This document shows positions 1 to 8,977 of a DNA stretch of 64,000 nt, piece by piece. Both the position numbers and the translations under genes were made by a program. The stretch is from positions 35,528,001 through 35,592,000 of the forward strand of contig OX485804.1 of the NCBI GenBank assembly GCA_950295325.1, written 5' to 3'. The stretch's first letter is position 1. Every line of letters starts with the position of its first letter. Below the pieces are notes generated by a model. The model saw only the letters and a list, made by a program, of their open reading frames with translations. It made no database searches and was not told the origin of the DNA. The DNA comes from Polytrichum commune (taxonomy: Eukaryota > Streptophyta > Polytrichopsida > Polytrichales > Polytrichaceae).

Positions 1-487
1 CCCAAAATGCAAACCCTAATAAGAATGGACGGGATAGTTAGTAAGGACCATTATCATATGACAGTAGTGGATGAAAATGTGTTTTGGATGAAACTAACGC
101 ATCTTTTGTCAAGATTTTTTTCTAGAACTTAGGGTCGCCTTTTGTACACCTACCTTTACTTCAAAGTTCTAGATAACCTCTTTCAATTGTACACACTAGA
201 GAAAAACAACACCTCTCCGTTACATATATTATGTAAACTATGTATGCTCATACCTCAAATAATACCCCTTCTTACACTCAACACCATATTCAAAATTTTG
301 GGAAAATTCCATGATTTTAGGAAAATACAGTTTAGGTTGAGTCGACCTAAAATGTACCCACTGGGTACATTTTAGGTCGACTCCACCTAAACTGTCATAA
401 AATTGGGAGACTGGAAATCTCCCAAAATTTTGAATATGGTGTTACTCATGTTAGTTCACATGTGATGTGAAGAGTCCACCCCTTAGG
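1..487 (+). mobile_element. TIR element family 1, copy A (left part cut by window edge)
   Basis: This stretch aligns by eye, with scattered substitutions, to about 58,400-58,770 on the same strand and to about 21,473-21,800 in reverse complement. Its right end, GAAGAGTCCACCCC near 474-487, is the inverse of the GGGGTGGACTCTTC end seen in copy B. Copies B and C are about 700-770 bp, so this copy lacks its left half because the window begins inside it. No transposase reading frame is visible, so it is probably non-autonomous. The class is not determined. Confidence 0.65.
280..443. mobile_element. Foldback MITE nested inside copy A
   Basis: This is an almost perfect palindrome centred on base 361. 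The inner 33-bp arms (328-360 and 362-394) differ at one base, and the outer arms begin ACACCATATTC and end GAATATGGTGT. The flanks on both sides contain ACTCA, a likely 5-bp target duplication. Copies B and C of the surrounding element have no foldback at the equivalent point, so they act as empty sites and show that this is a secondary insertion. Confidence 0.8.
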
Positions 488-821
488 GGTTACATGGTCC
501 TTTCCAACTTAGATTGGTGGATTACTAACTCTAACATGGACAATTATCCACCTATATATTAGGCTAGTCATGGTCCGAGATGACTTTAAACTACCAAGTG
601 ACAATGGAGAGGTACCCATTTCCGAATGTAGTGGTTGGCTGTTCAAAACATGTTGTGAAACCTTCTCTCTATTCAACAGAAAATAAAACTAGCTAAGTAG
701 GTAGGAAGCCAAAAGCCCACCCAATGCAAGGTAGGCAGTAAACCCCACCCAACATCAAGAGGATTCTTGAGCAGGGTAGAGCCAACAGGCTCAAATTCAT
801 GTCATATTGCCTAACATTGGC

Positions 822-822
<1 letters not shown>

Positions 823-853
<31 letters not shown>
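823..853. repeat. (ATT)n microsatellite
   Basis: About ten uninterrupted ATT units lie in AT-rich intergenic sequence. Confidence 0.95.
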
Positions 854-1170
854 GGCTAGTCATTTAGATCTCGGGCACCTTGTAACCCATAAAACAATTT
901 GGTAGTGGTTTTGCCTTTCTTTCTAGTAAAACCATATAGTACTGAAGTTAATCACAAATGTGGAGGAGGGAGTCTTTTCTCTGGATGGATGAGAGGCACA
1001 ATACCCATATTCCAAGTTGAGCTAGAGTCTAGATTCAAACCAGGATTCAAGTAGAAATATTAATGGACATAAATAATTGTCCAAGAATACGGGCATGTGG
1101 TTATTGGTTACGCAATTGATGCTTGCAAATTGCAGAACAAATTAAATCATGTGGTGGAACAAATCTGGAA

Positions 1171-1324
1171 CATAACATTACTCAATGACGTCGGCCTGCA
1201 GAATACGATAGCGAGATGTTGGAGTTTAGGCTAAATCTAACCCTCCATGTGCAGCTTTTTGAGCATCTCACTGTTATATTTTGAGGGCACACGAAGTGAG
1301 AGTTGTATGTTGAGTAATGTTATG
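1171..1324. mobile_element. 154-bp foldback MITE, family 2, copy 1
   Basis: The ends are CATAACATTACTCAA and TTGAGTAATGTTATG, perfect inverted repeats, with weaker inverted similarity further inside. GAA stands on both sides (1168-1170 and 1325-1327), a possible 3-bp target duplication. A second copy of nearly the same length lies at 2438-2592. There is no coding capacity. Confidence 0.8.
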
Positions 1325-1329
1325 GAAAC

Positions 1330-2437
1330 ATGCAATGAAAATCCTTCGTATACAACCTTTGAGAACCAGTTCGGAGATGACACCACTCTAGATGTGTGAT
1401 TTTTCAACAAAAATGTGGTTACACAAGAGATGCACTCCAAATCATTTTTATCATGGGGTCCACTAATAGAACTATGTGTATACAATTTTATTATGTTCAA
1501 AATTTATGCATAAGTCTAAATATTACATAAAATAAAGTTCACACATTCTTACCTATATATTTATAGACAAAGGACCCTCCGGAAGTAAGGATTTCAATGT
1601 TATCCTAACTTGGGCTCTATATTAAAGTTTTCAAACTTCAAATTGAATCCACTACTCCACCACCAATATTATGCAATCCATTGTTCATGCATGGTTCATA
1701 CATTTAATACTATATGTTCAAGCACATAGTCCTTCTTAACCCTCAAAGGACCACATGTAGAGTGAAGTAGAATCTAGAGCAATTTTCACGTTTTCAATTG
1801 GGGATATCAAACTGGGTGTTAGTTTAAAGGGAAATCTTCAAATCATCCTTATAGATTGGATTTAATAGTAATGAGGGCATTGATATTTTAATCTTATGTC
1901 ATGTGAGAGTGTTTTGATTATCGAGATTAGGCCGTGAAATCCCAATGACGGTATAATCCAGGAGGTGTTTGAGTCTAGTTTTTGGATGGTGTTGCATTCT
2001 CAATGGTTTTATTATTATTGTTTTTGAGGTGACCTTTTCCCTCTAGACTTTTGCATGTGAGTTTAGGTCATCTACATAAAGAAAAGTGAACTTTTGGAGT
2101 TTATTTACTATGGTTCACTAGGCTTGCTTTGGGCACATGTCAAATATGGGTTGCATTGAGAAAGTTATTCCATAAAAAACATATCTTCAAGAGGTAGATG
2201 AGAATATGCATATATTTAGAAACAAGTAATATTTTTCAAAATTTCAAGGCATATTTTAGTTCTAATTGGGCCTATTCACATTTACTTTCCTTGATGTGAA
2301 ATTGCCTCCAAATTGTCCACAAACATGTCTAAAAACCGCTTGATGTCACCGTGTTCTTGATAGGTGATTAAAAAACTAAAAAACTAAAAAAAATGCCATC
2401 AACTGATTAAATATACGGCCGGAAGATAAAGCCTTTC
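1330..2437. other. Intergenic, nothing recognised
   Basis: AT-rich sequence without a supportable gene. A short A-rich repeat lies near 2370-2390. Confidence 0.5.
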
Positions 2438-2592
2438 CATAATATTACTCAGCGACATGGGCCCTCAAAATATAATAGTGGGATGTTGGGAGTTCAGTCT
2501 GAAGTTCAGTTTGCTTGCGGAACTTTTCAAGCATCCAATTGTTATATTCCGAGGGCTCACATAATGAGAGCTGAACATTGAGTATTGTTATG
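2438..2592. mobile_element. 155-bp foldback MITE, family 2, copy 2
   Basis: It starts CATAATATTACTC and ends GAGTATTGTTATG, the same termini as the copy at 1171 with a few changes. The internal sequence is related (for example GGGCCCTCAAAATATAA on the left and TTATATTCCGAGGGC on the right). No clear target duplication remains, which suggests an older insertion. Confidence 0.75.
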
Positions 2593-2599
2593 AGACCAA

Positions 2600-4600
2600 C
2601 CCCCTACTGTTTATAAATCACTATTTGGCTTTAAAACGAAGTTCGTAGACCAAATCAAACGTGCAAAAAGTCAAATATGACCTTTTGGTCCTCTAGGTGT
2701 CAAATAAGTTAACTAGGACACCTATAAGTCCTCGAAAGACATCTTGTCTAAGTACAAAGGTGAGTTTCCATGTAGGCTGCTCGCCCACCAGATCCTAGTG
2801 GAATTGTAGATGCCGCCAAGTAAGAAGGTACATATGTGAAGCCAGACACCAATGCTAAAGTGGTGGGAATCTTTTCAAGTAGCATGTGTCTTGATCCCAT
2901 GATGCAAATCTTAGAAAAACATCATTGATATCCATGTGAGGAAAGTGTTCGTTAGAGGCTCACATGCTTCATGCTACATAATGTCTTCCGCTCGTCTCTA
3001 GAACGTGCACCATGAACAAGTGAATCTTATTGATAGCATATGTGAATTTCTCAATATTTGCACCAAGTATTGAACCTCATCCAGACATTGGAGTGTCGCA
3101 TATCAAGGTTAGCTATAAGTGGTAAATGGCGAATGGCAAATCAACAATGTCAATCTTTATTTACATGCTTATGGTGGTCACTAGTGTAAACATGTCCTTA
3201 TCGCACGCTTAGTTCTCGATTTGTTAACGTTTAAAGTGCATCATTATCAACACATATCGGTTGCAACCTCAACAAAATCTCAGATCGACATGTGACATGA
3301 CCATGGGTAGTCAAATAAGTTATGTTGTTTCACCTAATTATTGTGGGTTGATGTAAGAATCAGTTGCACACATCAAGGGAGGCGTAAAGAACATATTCAC
3401 AACAACTATTGTTAGGGAGGATGGAAATGATGATTCTTATGTAGAGTCTAGAGGTTGGTAATTAAAGCCAAATTAACACTTACATTTGGGTTAAAGACCC
3501 CATGTTAATTCAATGAGGTTGAATCAATATAAATTAATAATAAACCTACATGGACATAGATTTACTACACCCCATGATGTAGGTGTTGAGAAACAAAATC
3601 CATGGTTATACTACATGAGTATTCAACAATGGGTAAATCCATAACTTCCAAATGACATAACAATGACCCGACCATATGCTCAAGTGACGAAACATTGTAA
3701 ATCAAGCAACCAATGATTTCAAACAACGACCCAAAACCATCAAGGGTATCAAATGCATGTAAGCTTTGAACAAGGACCTCATGATTTTATTTTTATTTTT
3801 CCTTATTTTTCATCACAAGGCTCAATTTCTCATGGCTCGTGATATATAACCAAATCTACCTAAAACCAATATTATCGCGACTAACAATAAATTCTTGGTG
3901 AGTAAGTGATATTCAACATCATTTATCTTTAGAGCCTTTGCAATGTCTTTGGTATGTTGAGGGGATGCAAGATACTAGGGATATACGTGCTCCACTAGTC
4001 ATGCCACATCGCAAACAACATAATGAAAACTTTTAGTGTCATTGTCACCACAACATAAAGTAGTTTCATAATTATGCCTTTGGGAAAGAACTACCAATTG
4101 AACATTGCCACATCGCGAATTAAAACAACCTTACAACGATAATGATCCTCTTGGTTGTAGTTGGATCATGATCTAGTCCTTACAAGTTCCATTATATCCA
4201 ATCAAGTGCACATTGGTCCACCCCGGTTCGTCATGTCATGGACTAGACATTGTATCGCAACCCAACACAATTTTGATTTGTTTTTGAATATTCATCTATG
4301 TGTTTGTGCTATTATTATGTATTGTTACTATTAGCCTTTCACCATCCAACCATTAGTCCTAGACATCGGATGGATCATGGTTCAAAAACTTTGCGCTTCT
4401 TGACCCGGATCGGAGAAGTCCCAAATCCATATTGGATTTCATGTCCCTTCTTCTTTCCTACTGGAACTTGCAAAGCAATCCAATATGTTTGCAGTCCGCC
4501 CCGCTTTGCTTGGATGTGAACCAGATACAAAAAAATTATGAAATAAATAAATTCCAATATCATAATTTGCAATGTGATTTATGCCATGTTATATCTAGTT
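2600..4600. other. Intergenic, nothing recognised
   Basis: About 2 kb of AT-rich, stop-dense sequence with no conserved protein fragment that I can identify. It could contain decayed transposon sequence, but no terminal repeats were seen. Confidence 0.5.
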
Positions 4601-4603
4601 GAC

Positions 4604-4624
4604 AACCTAAACCCTAAACCCTAA
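4604..4624. repeat. Short telomere-like CCCTAAA stretch
   Basis: Two to three units of the Arabidopsis-type plant telomere repeat read CCTAAACCCTAAACCCTAA. It is interstitial and too short to be a former chromosome end. Short telo-box motifs of this kind are common in plant promoters and near repair junctions. Confidence 0.7.
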
Positions 4625-4669
4625 TGGCTTCGCAAAAGTTGACAACATGCAAAGTCTTGTAGCAAGACT

Positions 4670-5530
4670 TGGGGAGAACCGACTGCTAGTTACAAACGAA
4701 CCGGTTGAGTTTGAGAAATAGCCAGTTCAAGTTCAAGACTTCAGGAAAATAACCGATCCATTGAGAGTAATGTACATAATATTCCTCACTCTAAGGGCAT
4801 GTTTACACAAAAGCCATTAGGCCATGGCTCTTGAGAATTCTTGTATTCTCATTGGTTGAGAGTGTCACGGGTCTCCACTTTAGGTTTACATGAGGGTAGT
4901 TTTCAACCACAACCCATAACGTTTGTACTGGATGAAAAATCTACATGGAATCTCACATGGCAAGCATGGATAATGTTGGCTAGGATTGTAGGGAGTTTTT
5001 TCAGGACGGCTCTTAAAGGTAGGCCTGATAGAATTTGCGACAAGAGTTTGGGTTTACACTAAGGACTTGTGCCCTTCCAAAGACTTTGAGTTGTAGGCCA
5101 TGAACTTCCCTATAGTCTCATCCAAAAAAGGGGCTACCATGATCATTTAAGAGCTATGGCCTAATGCCTTTGATGTAAACTTGCCTTAACAAAGAAATGC
5201 CAAAAGATGTCAACATGGAACCAGTTGGCCTTGGAAACACTAGGATCTTGGCCGCCTATAAATGCCCAAAAATCTCCCCAGACATTGGTACCAGCACTTC
5301 TTCTTTTTGGCAATGATCGGGGACAACTGACAGTTAGTTACAGATGAACCGGTTGAGTTTGAGAAATAAGCGGTTGAAGTTCAAGACTTCAGGAGAATTA
5401 CCGATCATTCGTAGAGGAATTTATGGAATATACCTCAAATTAGTATAGAAAAAACGAAGGATGTCCACATGTAACCGGTTGGATTTGCAAACACTAGGAT
5501 CTCAACCGATTATGCCCAAAAATCTCCCCG
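4670..5530. repeat. AACCGGTT-rich repeat cluster (family 3, left side)
   Basis: Two blocks (about 4,670-4,775 and 5,320-5,420) share the text GAACCGGTTGAGTTTGAGAAA followed by AAGACTTCAGGA. A further pair of blocks, about 5,200-5,290 and 5,460-5,530, shares AAACACTAGGATCT and TGCCCAAAAATCTCCCC. Reverse-complement relatives occur as a tandem pair at 57,500-57,845. The element is noncoding as far as can be seen, and its boundaries are approximate. Confidence 0.65.
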
Positions 5531-5577
5531 ATCACTGCGGTGAAGTGAATTGTTGCCAAGAGGGCGGGCATCGTGGC

Positions 5578-6498
5578 TCACCACTTAGTTTTGTACGGGA
5601 GGTGGGTGCATGGGTCACGGGTGCACCTGCGAAGGCATGATCGCTTTGATGTGGAAGGGTAGGTGGAGTGAATTTTGGTCGGGAGATTAATGTTATAATC
5701 GTCGCAGGTTTCGGAGGCGGCTGAGGCGGCATTGCTTGTGTGGGACATCCAGTCTGGCAATCTGCGGGGACTCCGGAATCCGGCATGTCGGGGAGCAGCC
5801 TGAGTGCATTGCCGAGGGGATTCGAGTTCGGGTGACTCGGGGCACAAGGGAAGAGAAACGGGGGTGACCCATGCACCGGGAAACATGAAGTTGGATGGTG
5901 GTGGTGGTAAAGGCTCCAACCACAGGTGCTTGAAGGCGCGTAACTCGTGACTGAAGGGGCCGGAGCGGAGGTCGGGCCTTTCTTGACGACATCGGCGCTT
6001 GGGCGTGGCAGCACCCTCGTGGGAGACGAGAGCGTTCTTGTCGTTGTCCGGAAAGAAATGGGTGTGGAGGAAGATGTTCACCCTTGCATTCAAGCGGTCC
6101 TGATCGCCCTCTTCTTCACGCCTCTCATTCCACCCCAACGTATGGGCACAAAGCATCCTCCAAGCGCGACGCCAAGTCTTGTTAGTGGGGTTCTCAGGAA
6201 GCTCAAAATTTGGTAGTCGTCGGACGTGTGTGGCCAATTGATCAGGGTTGAGGGCGCCAATCAACACGGAAATATTGAGAGCTCCAGCATGACAATCGTC
6301 ACGTAACCACAAGTACACATAGTAAGCTGCAAGGTGGTAAGCTGGATTTAAATGTTGGATACCTGGTGTGTCACGAATTGAAGCAACATGTTGCACCTGA
6401 TGTTTGGGGCGTTTTCTTTCTAACGGTTTCGGCGAAAGCATTTTTGGTTCACCAAACACTTCCACATCTTCAACTCCCAAATCTGTTGAAGTCGACAT
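5578..6498 (-). CDS. Hypothetical orphan protein, 306 codons, GC-rich
   Basis: An uninterrupted minus-strand frame runs from the first ATG at 6498 to a stop at 5578. The frame stays open a little further upstream, but only with a GTG start. The middle is compositionally ordinary and looks protein-like (HLAAYYVYLWLRDDC near residue 56, then NKTWRRAWRMLCAHTLGW). The last 100 or so residues are Pro/Ser/Arg-rich and resemble out-of-frame GC-rich sequence, so the true end may be earlier or spliced. I recognise no domain, signal peptide or membrane segment. GC content is clearly above that of the flanks on both sides, which could mean a real gene, a captured gene fragment in a transposon, or a CpG-rich remnant. 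Two other overlapping frames on the same strand weaken the case. Confidence 0.4.
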   Translation of the reverse strand: MSTSTDLGVEDVEVFGEPKMLSPKPLERKRPKHQVQHVASIRDTPGIQHLNPAYHLAAYYVYLWLRDDCHAGALNISVLIGALNPDQLATHVRRLPNFELPENPTNKTWRRAWRMLCAHTLGWNERREEEGDQDRLNARVNIFLHTHFFPDNDKNALVSHEGAATPKRRCRQERPDLRSGPFSHELRAFKHLWLEPLPPPPSNFMFPGAWVTPVSLPLCPESPELESPRQCTQAAPRHAGFRSPRRLPDWMSHTSNAASAASETCDDYNINLPTKIHSTYPSTSKRSCLRRCTRDPCTHLPYKTKW

Positions 6499-6519
6499 CC
6501 CAACAACACTGCCTACCAC

Positions 6520-7530
6520 AGGTCACCCTTCTGTGACACCCAGGAATGGGCATTCAAGCAACCGCGTTAACAGGGTTTGAGACCGTGCCGCTTCAACAAT
6601 GCTCTAGAGGCTAAAGATAAACTGGAGGCAAACCTCAGAGTTGCCCACAGCATGTGAACTTCCAAGTTGAAAAGCAACAAACTACGAGAAAGTAGGAGGA
6701 GGCTCAATGCAATGCAAGCGGCAATTCATTTAAAACGTCTGCATGGAAGGATTTTGGCAATCGTAAGTCAGGGTGACACATAATGGCGAGCTCCACCATA
6801 TGACCTCTCTCACAAACCTGTACACATTGCGACGTGAATTCCTTGTGGGACTTCCTTCTTAGATAACCCTCATGGAGGCATGTTCAGTAATTTGACGTTA
6901 AGATGCATGGTTGAAACTTTTGACAGCAACCAGATTACTTGTAAGTAAATTGAACTTCCATGCTTATACATGTATATTTATATCATTTCCAATTACTTTC
7001 ATGATTAGCTTTACTTTTAATTTATTTACTTTTATCTTTTGTTTTTGGTACTGCCTACTTTTATTTATTTCTTTTAATTACAAACACCTTGCTATTGACA
7101 AACACCTACAACTAATATTATGGAACATTGAGGTAATGGCTACATAACATTATTCAGCTGTAGTGAGTCATTCCATTCTTTAATTAATTAACCAGAAGTG
7201 GGGCTACTAGTTTATCATGTTGAATCTACCATTGACAAGCATCCCAGAGGCATAATTCTTCCATTTACATGACGGATTCCCATGCCCACCTAACCTGGTC
7301 ACTTAGTTAGATAATGTTATGTACCATCATAGTCGTGTGTGCTAGTATTCATTTTGAAGGACGTTGTTGGCCACTTTGAAACAAAAAGTTAGATGTTGGA
7401 ATTGGGTTAGACAGAAATTGGAATTGGCAGTTCTATCTTAGTGACCAAAGCTCTAAATTCATCATGATTACACCAACAATTGACAGCCCTCCAAAAATAT
7501 AATGACATAAAAAAATTCATATGTAAACAC
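6520..7530. other. Intergenic, nothing recognised
   Basis: No gene, RNA or clear repeat is visible. The first 200 bases continue the GC-rich stretch upstream of the orphan ORF and would hold its promoter if that ORF is real. Confidence 0.4.
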
Positions 7531-7712
7531 TACAAGATAAGGAATAGAATCGTGGCCTTATGTTGAGCACAGTGTCCAACCTCGTCTTCACACATGTCTT
7601 TTTGGTGGCCATACTTGACTAGAAATTTGGGTGTCCAATTAAGAAGAGTCACCACATACCTTATCGCCCTTGAGTCACTGACAAAGGGTATCCAGATAAA
7701 TAACTTCATCCT

Positions 7713-8142
7713 TAACCAGATTTCCAGCTGAAGATGACTGCGGGCGAATTCCATTATAACATCTGTTTCATGCATAGTATGCATTGAACTTGTAAGATGC
7801 CAGCTTCCACTGCTTTCAGCGCCACATTCATCAACTCTCACAACCATGAAGAGCCCATCAACCACCTGCGAAGGTGCAGCACAGGAATTTTCTAACTTCA
7901 TAACTTATTCGTTGAACACGTTATAGTTGAATGTTGATGCCCTCCAACAAACATGGTATGAAATTAGAAATACCTTTGTTGCAATTTTGCAGTTGGGGAA
8001 TGACTCTCATAGTTGTGAGTAGATGAATGTGGTACTTAAAGTAGTGGAAGCTGGCATCTTACAAGTTCAATGCATACTATGCATGAAACAGATGTTATAA
8101 TGGAATTCGCCTGCAGTCATCTTCAGCTGGAAATTTGGTTTA
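7713..8142. repeat. Long inverted repeat with about 100-bp arms
   Basis: Bases 7713-7812 and 8043-8142 are reverse complements with only a handful of mismatches, separated by about 230 bp. A transcript across the region would form a long hairpin. A minus-strand frame of 123 codons (7530-7901) crosses the left arm but carries no recognisable domain and is probably fortuitous. Confidence 0.85.
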
Positions 8143-8540
8143 ATTTGTGAGGAACTTTGAACTCCAGACAATGTTGACCGATAGATCAGATCGGATTGGC
8201 AATCCTCTTGTCCACCCAATTGAGTTAGGTATTTTGACTTAGATTAGTGGCTATGCTTTGAGCACAATCCAATCTCATTGTGACAAATGTCTTTTCAATC
8301 CACTCCAACCAAACTCTGACCAAATGCCAATCAGGTCTCCCAGATTCCACTGAATTAAACAGAAGTTGGAATCAATGCACCCTACCACTAGAACAATCTG
8401 ATGTTTCTCAGACTCTATCGTTCATCATGTGCTGGTTTAATTACAACATAGAACCAGCCACAGTGACAGACGCAAAACATGTCGGCCTTCACCTTGTGAT
8501 TAAAGAGATGATGATTCTTAATATTAATGCCAACTGAAAC

Positions 8541-8977
8541 TTCCATGGCCGACTTCCATAAAACTTCAGGTGCAACAAATCACGTTTGGGATTTCAAACC
8601 CTACATCCGCTAGTATGGGAATCACCATAAATCACCATTCCTGGCAAAAGGAGGGCAGGTGAAAGAACTCAGTATCACAAGAACTGAATCGCCTTCAAAA
8701 AGACTTTGAAGAAGATTTTGTTGCAATGCCATTGGGATGGGCATAAAATGTTGTGTCTTTAAACTGAGGGAAGGAGAATGGGGTTTTAGGGCTTTAGGGT
8801 TTAGGGCTTTAGGATTTGAGAGACTGGAATTCCCCCACCCTCTTCACACAATCTTTGAAGCTCCCCTCTTCCATCTATTGTACCTCTCATAACTTGCTGC
8901 TAAGTGTATGTGAATCAACAGCAGGCTCAATCTTCAGGGCCATTTCGGTCGACAGCGCGAATGATTGCTTGGAGTTT
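8541..8977 (-). pseudogene. Decayed duplicate of the last exon of the B3 gene
   Basis: On the plus strand this block runs parallel to 9118-9500: CCATGGCCGAC, GGGATTTCAAACCCTA, GGAGGGCAGGTGAAAGAA, TTGTTGCAATGCC and CTTGGAGTTTTC occur in the same order in both. The 9118-9500 block is coding sequence of the B3 gene. This copy has in-frame stops and indels, so it is not translated. It directly follows the stop codon of the intact exon, as expected for a tandem segmental duplication. Confidence 0.75.

Noticed and set aside
823-853. Tandem arrays in the window considered as CRISPR
   Set aside because: They are microsatellites or tandem duplications without unique spacers, in a plant nuclear genome.
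5532-6014. 160-codon Pro-rich minus-strand frame within the orphan ORF region
   Set aside because: It overlaps the longer frame; its Pro/His/Ser-rich composition fits an out-of-frame reading of GC-rich DNA.
7530-7901. 123-codon minus-strand frame as a gene
   Set aside because: It is built from one arm of an inverted repeat plus a family 4 repeat end; no domain.
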